A stretch of DNA of 9,151 nucleotides from Gammaproteobacteria bacterium (lineage in GTDB: Bacteria; Pseudomonadota; Gammaproteobacteria; Nitrococcales; Nitrococcaceae), in the NCBI GenBank assembly GCA_018334525.1, contig JAGXLT010000023.1, positions 1-9,151 on the forward strand. Direction: 5' to 3'. The notes beneath the pieces were generated by a model. The model searched no databases. It was not told the origin of the DNA and saw only the letters and a list, made by a program, of their open reading frames with translations. Within the stretch, counting starts at the first letter, position 1. Every line of letters begins with the position of its first letter. Positions 1 through 5,182 of the stretch are shown here, in pieces. The translations under genes and the position numbers were made by a program.

Positions 1-400
1 CAACGCCTTGATCCTCTAGCATCACCATCGCTGCGGCTAACGTAGACGACGACACTGCTCCAAAAAGCCCGGCGGTGGCAATGGCATCGGATGCACGCAA
101 GCCAGGCTTGAGCGATAGTAACAACCGTCCCACCAACACAATTCCTGTGCCCAGCATGAGCGCTCCCAGTGCCGGTAGCGCCAGTGCAGAAAGGTTGGCG
201 TCACGAATCTCTAGGCCGGCGCCAATCCCAATTTTTAATAGCAGCAAAACCACAATAAACCGATAAATAGCATCCGGGATTTCAAATCGACTGCCCACCG
301 CCGCGAGCGCCATACCGCCGAACAAAAATGCCAGGGTCGGTGTTTGGAGTTGTGTAATTAAGGTTGAGAGCAGTCCGGCAAACATATCCAATGAGGGCAT
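1..400 (-). CDS. sbtA: SbtA-family sodium-dependent bicarbonate transporter, N-terminal part (runs off left edge)
   Basis: This is an inner-membrane permease of the SbtA (DUF897) family, which imports bicarbonate with sodium. Reading leftward from an ATG at 400, 133 complete codons are visible before the edge. Seen: alternating hydrophobic stretches around residues 22-36, 45-62, 74-95 and 104-128, the N-terminal QLQTPTLAFLFGGM, the IPDAIYRFIV segment, and TAGLFGAVSSSTLAAA at 109-124. All of these line up, from memory of the family, with cyanobacterial SbtA (QLQSPTL, LFGAVSGSTMAA). The start is favoured because it puts PTL at nearly the same distance from Met1 as in cyanobacterial SbtA, and GGAG lies 11 nt upstream (412-415). 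It is transcribed divergently from the LysR gene at 530, which is its likely regulator. The C-terminal half, and any SbtB partner, lie outside the window. Bicarbonate as substrate is inferred from family membership. Confidence 0.85.
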   Translation of the reverse strand, partial: MPSLDMFAGLLSTLITQLQTPTLAFLFGGMALAAVGSRFEIPDAIYRFIVVLLLLKIGIGAGLEIRDANLSALALPALGALMLGTGIVLVGRLLLSLKPGLRASDAIATAGLFGAVSSSTLAAAMVMLEDQGV

Positions 401-529
401 GGTGGCAAGTTCTCCGTCGATCAAGTTACTCGACCAGCTCAATGCTGGCGCTTGGGCAAGGAGAATAAGCCGCCTAAATGATCTATAAAAACACTAATAA
501 ATAATTAAATTGTTCGATATAATAGAACA
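401..529. promoter_or_regulatory. Divergent control region between sbtA-like gene and lysR
   Basis: This 129-bp gap separates two divergent starts. The lysR-proximal part (about 475-529) is very AT-rich. It contains the palindromic operator and -10 box listed separately. The sbtA-proximal part holds a small inverted repeat, CCAGC-tcaat-GCTGG (434-448), that would form a short hairpin in the sbtA leader. A GGAG ribosome-binding site for sbtA lies at 412-415. On the minus strand TATAGA (487-482) and TATTCT (467-462) are possible -10 boxes for sbtA, but neither has a convincing -35, as expected for a promoter that needs an activator. The layout is the classical one for a LysR regulator controlling its divergent neighbour. 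Confidence 0.6.
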
Positions 530-531
530 AT
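509..531. promoter_or_regulatory. Perfect palindromic LysR-type operator overlapping the lysR start codon
   Basis: The sequence ATTGTTC-N9-GAACAAT is a perfect 7-bp inverted repeat. It contains the T-N11-A spacing (T514 to A526) typical of LysR-family recognition sites. Its right arm ends inside the ATG of the regulator (A530, T531), and its centre carries the -10 box. A protein bound here would block lysR transcription, fitting negative autoregulation, and could influence sbtA on the other side. That it binds its own product is inferred from position and symmetry. Confidence 0.65.
518..523 (+). promoter_or_regulatory. -10 box (TATAAT) of a probably leaderless lysR transcript
   Basis: A consensus TATAAT ends 6 nt before the ATG at 530, so transcription would start at or next to the A of the start codon. 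No Shine-Dalgarno sequence can precede a start so placed. The expected -35 position (about 495-500, TAATAA) is a poor match, although the flank is AT-rich. The alternative, a promoter further upstream, would give a short leader still lacking a purine-rich ribosome-binding site. Confidence 0.55.
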
Positions 532-1405
532 GTCGCCGCTCAACTACCATCATCTTCGTTATTTTCATCGCGTAGCGCATGTCGGCCACCTCACCCGCGC
601 GGCCGAGCAATTGCATTTATCCCAGTCAGCACTGTCAGCGCAGATCCGACAGTTAGAGGATCGGCTGGGCGTAACACTGTTCGAGCGCCAAGGCAGGCGT
701 CTACATCTCACCGAAGCGGGTCGAATTACGCTTTCGCATGCCGATACCATCTTTGCAACAGGCGAAGAACTACTGGCCACGCTTGCTCAGGGACAGACAA
801 CCAACAGACTTATCCGCGTAGGCGCTGTCGCAACGCTATCGCGCAATTTCCAATTGGCATTTCTGGAACCGTTACTTAAGCGTGCTGACGCACAGGTGCA
901 ATTGCGCTCCGGCAACCTGGAAAGTCTATTAACAGAGTTATTTGAGCTGCGCTTAGAAGTGGTACTCACTAACGAACTACCCCTAGCCCGGCAAACCAAC
1001 AACTTATGTGTGGATACCCTAGATGAACAGCCGATAAGCTTAATTGGCACACCGGCACTCACCGCCGGCACCATGGATTTAGCCACTCGCTTATCCACCA
1101 CACCGCTTATTCTACCAACCGGTGATGGCGCGCTACGCGCATCGCTTGAGGGGTTATTCGCGCGACTTGAGATTACGCCGCGCATTGCTGCTGAAGTTGA
1201 CGATATGGCAATGACGCGGCTACTCGTGCGGGCGGGCGTGGGTCTCGCCGCGATTCCTCCAGTGGTTGTGCGCGATGAACTAATTAGCGGCGTGTTACAA
1301 GAAACTGCACAGCTAACTGATCTGTCTGAGCGCTTTTATGCGCTCACAGTGCATCGGCGCTTTCCACACCCGTTACTGCGCGACCTGCGACTGCGCGAAT
1401 ATTAA
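530..1405 (+). CDS. LysR-type transcriptional regulator, NhaR-like
   Basis: This is a 291-residue DNA-binding regulator. Residues 1-60 are a LysR winged helix-turn-helix, with the helices at about 22-41 (LTRAAEQLHLSQSALSAQIR). Residues from about 92 to the end form the two-lobed effector-binding domain. The opening LNYHHLRYF and the hydrophobic spacing resemble E. coli NhaR (NYNHLYYF), the sodium-responsive activator of the nhaA antiporter gene. ATG 530 is the only reasonable start: an in-frame stop lies at 506-508 and the HTH begins soon after residue 4. The gene is divergent from an SbtA-like transporter and probably controls it. What it senses (sodium, bicarbonate or CO2-related metabolites) is not visible. 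It may instead be closer to another LysR subfamily; membership of LysR itself is certain. Confidence 0.9.
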   Translation: MSPLNYHHLRYFHRVAHVGHLTRAAEQLHLSQSALSAQIRQLEDRLGVTLFERQGRRLHLTEAGRITLSHADTIFATGEELLATLAQGQTTNRLIRVGAVATLSRNFQLAFLEPLLKRADAQVQLRSGNLESLLTELFELRLEVVLTNELPLARQTNNLCVDTLDEQPISLIGTPALTAGTMDLATRLSTTPLILPTGDGALRASLEGLFARLEITPRIAAEVDDMAMTRLLVRAGVGLAAIPPVVVRDELISGVLQETAQLTDLSERFYALTVHRRFPHPLLRDLRLREY

Positions 1406-1418
1406 AGGGTACGCCTCT

Positions 1419-1446
1419 TAGACAACGCGCATGAATTCGCGATAAT
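1419..1446 (+). promoter_or_regulatory. Sigma70-like promoter for the aldo-keto reductase gene
   Basis: TAGACA (1419-1424) and GATAAT (1441-1446) each match the consensus at five of six positions and are separated by 16 bp. They lie in the 76-bp gap between the lysR stop and the reductase start. A transcript beginning near 1453 would have a leader of about 30 nt containing AGAGGA. The reductase can thus be expressed independently of the upstream regulator. Confidence 0.55.
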
Positions 1447-1481
1447 GGAGGCAACAGCTCATAACCAACTAGAGGACTCTT

Positions 1482-2522
1482 ATGGAATATCGACCACTTG
1501 GCCATAGTGGCCTTTCTGTCAGCGCGCTTTGCCTGGGCACAATGACCTTTGGCAAGCAGAACACACAGGCCGATGCGTTTGCCCAGCTCGATCGCGCCAT
1601 GGCGGCGGGAATTAACTTTATTGATACCGCTGAGATGTATCCGGTACCTGCCGAAAAAGAAACACAGGGCGCTACAGACCGAATGATTGGTGAGTGGCTC
1701 AAATCTCGCGGTGGTCGAGACAAACTCGTTTTAGCAACCAAAATTGCAGGTCCGGGCCTGGGTTCAATGCCCCATCGCAAGGGAGACTTCAGCGCCAAGG
1801 AATTAAATGAATCGGTAGATGCCTCGTTGGAACGACTCCAGACCGAAACCATCGATATTCTTCAGCTGCATTGGCCTGCGCGAAAAAGTAATTTTTTTGG
1901 CCAGCTCGGCTTTAATGCAGATCCCACTGAGCGGGACCCCCGCCCTGGCATGCTGGCAACGCTTGAAGCACTAAAAGCCCTGATTGATGCCGGTAAAATC
2001 CGCTATATCGGTTTATCCAACGAATCCGCCTGGGGTGCGATGACCTTTTTGCAGTTGGCAGCACAGCATGACTTGCCGCGCATTGTGAGCATTCAAAATC
2101 CCTACAGTCTGCTCAACCGCAGTTATGAAGTAGGCCTGGCTGAGGTCTCTCATCGAGAACAAGTTGGCCTACTCGCCTATTCGCCCCTGGCTTTCGGGGT
2201 ACTCAGTGGCAAATATCTCGATACCGCGCCGCCACCCGGAGCACGGCTAACGCTATTTGAGCAATTTCAGCGGTATTCGCGTGAGCCCGGCGTGGCAGCC
2301 ACGCGTGCCTATGTGGATATTGCCCGGCGCCATGAATTAGATCCCTCACAAATGGCACTGGCATGGGTCACGTCACGGCCGTTTGTCACCAGCAATATTA
2401 TTGGTGCAACCACACTGGAGCAGCTGGAAACCAATCTGGCCAGTGAAACACTGCAACTTCCGGCCGCGGTGATTGAGGAAATTGAAGCGGTGCATGCGGC
2501 GCAGTCCAACCCCTGCCCATAG
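1482..2522 (+). CDS. tas: NADP(H)-dependent aldo-keto reductase, Tas-like
   Basis: This is a 346-residue cytosolic oxidoreductase of the aldo-keto reductase superfamily, expected to fold as a TIM barrel and reduce carbonyl groups with NADPH. The catalytic tetrad is visible: Asp48 (FIDTAEMYP), Tyr53, Lys87 (ATKIAGPG) and His130 (LQLHWPA). Family landmarks are GKIRYIGLSNE (171-181), the cofactor-side IVSIQNPYSLLNRS (201-214), LLAYSPLAFG (230-239) and NIIGATTLEQLETN (305-318). From memory it is nearly co-linear with E. coli Tas, which is also about 346 residues and shares GTMTFG, AEMYPVP and QNPYSLLNRS. The natural substrate of this group is poorly known. The start is set by AGAGGA at 1471-1476, 5 nt before ATG. 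The gene converges on the next LysR gene with a 5-bp gap. Confidence 0.93.
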   Translation: MEYRPLGHSGLSVSALCLGTMTFGKQNTQADAFAQLDRAMAAGINFIDTAEMYPVPAEKETQGATDRMIGEWLKSRGGRDKLVLATKIAGPGLGSMPHRKGDFSAKELNESVDASLERLQTETIDILQLHWPARKSNFFGQLGFNADPTERDPRPGMLATLEALKALIDAGKIRYIGLSNESAWGAMTFLQLAAQHDLPRIVSIQNPYSLLNRSYEVGLAEVSHREQVGLLAYSPLAFGVLSGKYLDTAPPPGARLTLFEQFQRYSREPGVAATRAYVDIARRHELDPSQMALAWVTSRPFVTSNIIGATTLEQLETNLASETLQLPAAVIEEIEAVHAAQSNPCP

Positions 2523-2566
2523 GCTGATCAGCTCATCACCTGATTGGTAAAATGATCAATCAGGTG
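2523..2566. repeat. Palindrome and 10-bp inverted repeat at a convergent gene junction
   Basis: GCTGATCAGC (2523-2532) is a perfect 10-bp palindrome beginning right after the tas stop and covering the stop of the opposing gene. Just beyond it, CACCTGATTG (2537-2546) and CAATCAGGTG (2557-2566) form a perfect 10-bp inverted repeat around a 10-nt loop. The second structure lies in the last codons of the minus-strand LysR gene. Either could fold in transcripts of both strands and act as a two-way barrier to read-through. Neither is followed by a U-tract, so a standard intrinsic terminator is not shown. Confidence 0.5.
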
Positions 2567-3436
2567 TTGGGCCAATGCCTCTGCTGCCGCCCCTCGGGCA
2601 GGAATACGCTTAAGAAACAAAGAATATTCAGCCAGCGCGGGTAAACCGCCTTCTTCATGCTCAATCACCCGCAGCGGGGGTTGAGCTAACCCGCGGGGCA
2701 ATGGCGCAACAGCAATATCCGCAGCAATCGCGGCAAGATGGGCCTCAGTATGTTCACTTAGGTAGGCAATGCGATACCGCAGCCCGGCATGATTTAACGC
2801 CTCCATCGCAGTCCGCCGCCAGGCGCAACCACGATCAGCAACCGCCAACGGCAATGGTGTGCGATTCCACGCAACGCCGCCTTCTCGCCCAACCCATACC
2901 AGCGGCTCGCTATAAATAGCCTCAGCACCCGGCGCGGGTACTCGGCCGGACTGCGCCACCAGTAATGCCAGATCCAACTCACCTACATCCAGTCGTCGAA
3001 CCAAATCCGGACTTCGTCCAAGGCGAACATTCACCTGCACTGCAGGGTATGCGCGTGTGAACTGCGCAATCACCGCGGGCAAAAACCGTGTACCCATATC
3101 ACTCGGGGCACCGAGCCGCACCGTACCGCCCACCTGTGGCGAGAGAAACTGACCCACAGCCTCGTCATTAAGCTCAAGGAGTTGCCGGGCATAGCCCAGT
3201 AAAGTCTCCCCTTCCGGAGTCAGATGCACCTGGCGCGGCTCGCGCACAAACATCGCCCGCCCCAGCGTTTCTTCGAGTCGCTTAATCTGCATACTGACTG
3301 CCGAGGGGGTTCGAAACACCTGCTGCGCGGCACGTGTAAAGCTGCCCGTTTCAGCAATGGCAATAAAGGTTCTCAGGATTTCCACGTCCAACAGTGGCAG
3401 ACCCTGTAGTGAATTGGGAGCAGAGACCGATGCCAT
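2528..3436 (-). CDS. LysR-type transcriptional regulator, LrhA/HexA-like
   Basis: This is a 302-residue regulator with a LysR helix-turn-helix at about 33-52 (FTRAAQQVFRTPSAVSMQIK) and an effector domain from about 104 onward (GTVRLGAPSDMGTRFLP). The opening LPLLDVEILRTFIAIAETGSF, the RTPSAVS recognition helix and LGYARQLLELNDEA resemble E. coli LrhA (DLDLLRTFVAVADL, RTQSAVS, LGYARKILRFNDEA). A group name is therefore reasonable, but not a target. ATG 3436 is preceded by GAAGGG (3445-3450) at 8 nt and is the first in-frame Met before the HTH. The gene faces tas at its 3' end and is divergent from the small gene at 3561. Either neighbour or its own promoter could be a target; the sequence does not decide. 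Confidence 0.9.
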   Translation of the reverse strand: MASVSAPNSLQGLPLLDVEILRTFIAIAETGSFTRAAQQVFRTPSAVSMQIKRLEETLGRAMFVREPRQVHLTPEGETLLGYARQLLELNDEAVGQFLSPQVGGTVRLGAPSDMGTRFLPAVIAQFTRAYPAVQVNVRLGRSPDLVRRLDVGELDLALLVAQSGRVPAPGAEAIYSEPLVWVGREGGVAWNRTPLPLAVADRGCAWRRTAMEALNHAGLRYRIAYLSEHTEAHLAAIAADIAVAPLPRGLAQPPLRVIEHEEGGLPALAEYSLFLKRIPARGAAAEALAQHLIDHFTNQVMS

Positions 3437-3560
3437 ACCCGTTACCCTTCAATTAAATTCATCCATTAGTTTATCTTTATTCAGTTGCCTGAACCAGACG
3501 AAAACGAGAAAATACCGCCAAGTTAATGAAATTTAGGCAACAACACGGAGGTAAATCGTA
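3437..3560. promoter_or_regulatory. Divergent intergenic region between lysR (minus) and small basic-protein gene (plus)
   Basis: This 124-bp AT-rich gap must contain promoters for both flanking genes. On the plus strand, TTGCCT (3485-3490) could be a -35, but the matching -10 around 3508-3514 is weak. Near the lysR side, AAATTCATCCATTAGTTT has a loose dyad symmetry (AAA-T-AT...AT-A-TTT) and could be a regulator site. No confident promoter can be named on either strand. Confidence 0.35.
3547..3552 (+). promoter_or_regulatory. Strong Shine-Dalgarno sequence (GGAGGT) for the small ORF
   Basis: GGAGGT lies 8 nt upstream of the ATG at 3561. This near-consensus site, together with the terminator after the ORF, is the main reason to accept the 83-codon frame as a real gene over the overlapping frames. 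Confidence 0.75.
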
Positions 3561-3812
3561 ATGAAAACCCCTAGCCAGACTCAAAAAATGCCGATCAATC
3601 TCCGTGGTCTCCACGTGAGCCGTGTTATCAGCGGATGGTTTCAAGGTCGGCGGGTTCGTCGGTCGGCAACCCAGCGGCTCAGCGACCAACAATTGGCGAC
3701 ATTTTATATGCAACCTTTTGGTCGAGTTAATGCAACCCGCGTCATGGGCAAGCCTGCAGAGCAGCGCACCCCGCGTCGCGCCAGCCAGCCGGTGCAGCAG
3801 ACCGCCGCTTAA
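3561..3812 (+). CDS. Small, highly basic protein; possibly a diverged DUF1127 (YjiS-like) protein
   Basis: This 83-residue protein has 12 Arg and 3 Lys against only one Asp and one Glu, so it is strongly cationic. It has no signal peptide or membrane segment. The centre, GWFQGRRVRRSATQRLSDQQL (25-45), recalls the Arg-rich W-x(n)-RR-x-RR-x(n)-L-S/D-D-x-x-L pattern of small DUF1127/YjiS-type proteins, but the usual DIG(L/I)-R end of that motif is replaced by ATFYMQPFGR. The assignment is therefore tentative. The tail is Gln/Pro/Ala-rich and probably disordered. The gene has a near-perfect ribosome-binding site and is followed within 24 nt by an intrinsic terminator, so it is a short monocistronic unit likely to be well translated. 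RNA or nucleic-acid binding is possible from its charge, but no function is shown. Confidence 0.7.
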   Translation: MKTPSQTQKMPINLRGLHVSRVISGWFQGRRVRRSATQRLSDQQLATFYMQPFGRVNATRVMGKPAEQRTPRRASQPVQQTAA

Positions 3813-3824
3813 TCGGTTAACCGA
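3813..3824. repeat. 12-bp perfect palindrome (TCGGTTAACCGA)
   Basis: The palindrome begins on the base after the TAA of the small gene and lies 11 nt before the terminator stem. It could be a protein-binding site or a small stem in the 3' end of the mRNA. No family of sites is recognised. Confidence 0.4.
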
Positions 3825-3835
3825 CTGCTAGTTGC

Positions 3836-3864
3836 AAAAGCCACGCCCCGCGTGGCTTTTTTTT
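3836..3864 (+). terminator. Rho-independent terminator of the small gene
   Basis: AAAAGCCACGC and GCGTGGCTTTT pair perfectly over 11 bp around a CCC loop. A run of eight T residues (3857-3864) starts in the right arm. This is a textbook intrinsic terminator. It ends the small-gene transcript, so the downstream exonuclease/ATPase operon should need its own promoter in the 40 bp that follow, or depend on read-through. No clear promoter is seen there. Confidence 0.92.
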
Positions 3865-3904
3865 GGCTTGAACAATTGCCGGGCGTGACGGAAGATCAAA
3901 GCCC

Positions 3905-5182
3905 ATGAGTATTAAAGTACTAGCCATCGGCGATGTTCACCTCGGGCGTAAACCCTCACGCCTCCCCATGGCACTGCATCAGCGGGCCGGCAGTCTTGGT
4001 CCACAAACGGCCTGGGAAAAGACAGTCTCACTTGCCGTCAATGAAGCAGTCAGCGTGGTAGTCATACTCGGGGATGTACTCGAATCAGACAGCGATTACT
4101 TCGAAGCACTGCCGATTGTACAAAAAGGCATAGCTACGCTGGCTAAACACGGCATTCCAGTGCTTATGATTTGTGGTAATCATGATGCCGACACCCTGCC
4201 TACTGTTGTGCAGAACATTCCGCAGGCAACCCTTTTAGGCCAGGGCGAGCAATGGCAGTCACACCGTATAGAAACACCGGAAGGTGAATTGACCTTTTGG
4301 GGGTGGTCCTTTGCACAGCGCTACTATTCCGATAACCCGCTGCAAACGCTACCCACTCAGCGGGATAACAACTTAAACATTGGCCTGCTGCACTGCGACC
4401 GGGATCAGTCCAGCGACTATGCACCGGTCACCAGCCAAGCACTAAAAGACGCCAATATGGATTGTTGGTTACTGGGGCATATTCATCAGCCCGATTCACT
4501 AAGCCCTACTTCACCCAGTGGCTATCTCGGCACGCTTTGCGGGTTGGATATTGGTGAACGAGGACCGCGTGGCCCGTGGCTTATGGAAATTAAAGCGGGC
4601 CGGATTATTGGCATGACGCATCGCCCCCTTGCCCCGCTGCGCTGGGAGCACATCGTCGTTGATGTGACCGGTGTCAGTCAGCAGGCTGAAGTAAGGCAGC
4701 GGATCACAACCGCGCTGCAGGCGTTTGCTGAAGACATCAGAAAGCTCAAGGATCGCCCTGAAATTATCGGCATCAGACTGCGCTACAGCGGCGCCTGCGA
4801 TCTGACCGATAAAGACCTGGATGTGATCGATAGTGGCTCGGATGTGGACCTGATGGGATTGCCCGGGTTGCCGGAGGTTGAATACTTCATCGATCGGATT
4901 GAATTTGCTATTGAGCCAACGCTGGATGTTACGCAGCTTGCGCAACGACAGGACCATCCCGGCCTGCTCGCTCAATATTTACTTCAACTGGACCAGCCCG
5001 CTGATGATCCGGGGCGTCAGAAGCTACTCGAGCAAGCAATGACCGCGCTGGCAGATGACTCGAGGCACCATGAGTGGAACCGAATTGATGCAACCCCGCC
5101 GGACTCCGACGAGCTCGCGCAATGGCTGCGCCTCAGCGCTCAGCGCAGTTTGCGTGCGATGCTCAAGCAGCAGGCCAGCTAA
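3905..5182 (+). CDS. Mre11/SbcD/YhaO-type metallophosphoesterase (DNA exonuclease subunit)
   Basis: This 425-residue protein is predicted to be the nuclease partner of the ATPase encoded next to it. The calcineurin-like phosphoesterase motifs are all present: GDVHLG (Asp10, His12), GDVLES (Asp57), GNHD (Asn92, His93), LLHCD (His163) and GHIH (His192, His194), which together bind two metal ions. Motif II reads GDVLE where SbcD-like proteins usually have GDLFD; the metal-binding Asp is kept. Residues from about 245 onward form a capping/ATPase-docking region, and 400-425 are helical. Length and motif layout resemble YhaO more than E. coli SbcD (about 400 residues). A weak GGAAGA (3890-3895) precedes the start by 9 nt. 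The stop directly abuts the ATPase start (TAA then ATG), so the two are translationally coupled. Double-strand DNA end processing is expected from the family. Confidence 0.88.
   Translation: MSIKVLAIGDVHLGRKPSRLPMALHQRAGSLGPQTAWEKTVSLAVNEAVSVVVILGDVLESDSDYFEALPIVQKGIATLAKHGIPVLMICGNHDADTLPTVVQNIPQATLLGQGEQWQSHRIETPEGELTFWGWSFAQRYYSDNPLQTLPTQRDNNLNIGLLHCDRDQSSDYAPVTSQALKDANMDCWLLGHIHQPDSLSPTSPSGYLGTLCGLDIGERGPRGPWLMEIKAGRIIGMTHRPLAPLRWEHIVVDVTGVSQQAEVRQRITTALQAFAEDIRKLKDRPEIIGIRLRYSGACDLTDKDLDVIDSGSDVDLMGLPGLPEVEYFIDRIEFAIEPTLDVTQLAQRQDHPGLLAQYLLQLDQPADDPGRQKLLEQAMTALADDSRHHEWNRIDATPPDSDELAQWLRLSAQRSLRAMLKQQAS

Noticed and set aside
787..1185. 132-codon open frame on the minus strand inside the NhaR-like regulator gene
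   Set aside because: It has Ser/Arg-rich shadow composition, no recognisable domain, and lies wholly opposite a clear LysR gene.
1469..1852. 127-codon open frame opposite the start of tas
   Set aside because: It is antisense to strongly conserved reductase motifs, with no domain and no ribosome-binding context.
3485..3540. TTGCCT ... AGGCAA inverted repeat upstream of the small gene
   Set aside because: The arms are only 6 bp with a 44-bp gap, easily a chance match.
3477..3713. 78-codon minus-strand frame opposite the small basic-protein gene
   Set aside because: It overlaps a plus-strand ORF with a near-perfect Shine-Dalgarno sequence and terminator, and has no recognisable features of its own.
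3622..3831. 69-codon plus-strand frame overlapping the small gene in another phase
   Set aside because: It lacks a ribosome-binding site and shares sequence with the better-supported 3561-3812 frame.
4511..4975. 154-codon minus-strand frame within the nuclease gene
   Set aside because: It lies opposite a complete metallophosphoesterase with all metal-binding motifs; no domain is recognisable in the antisense frame.
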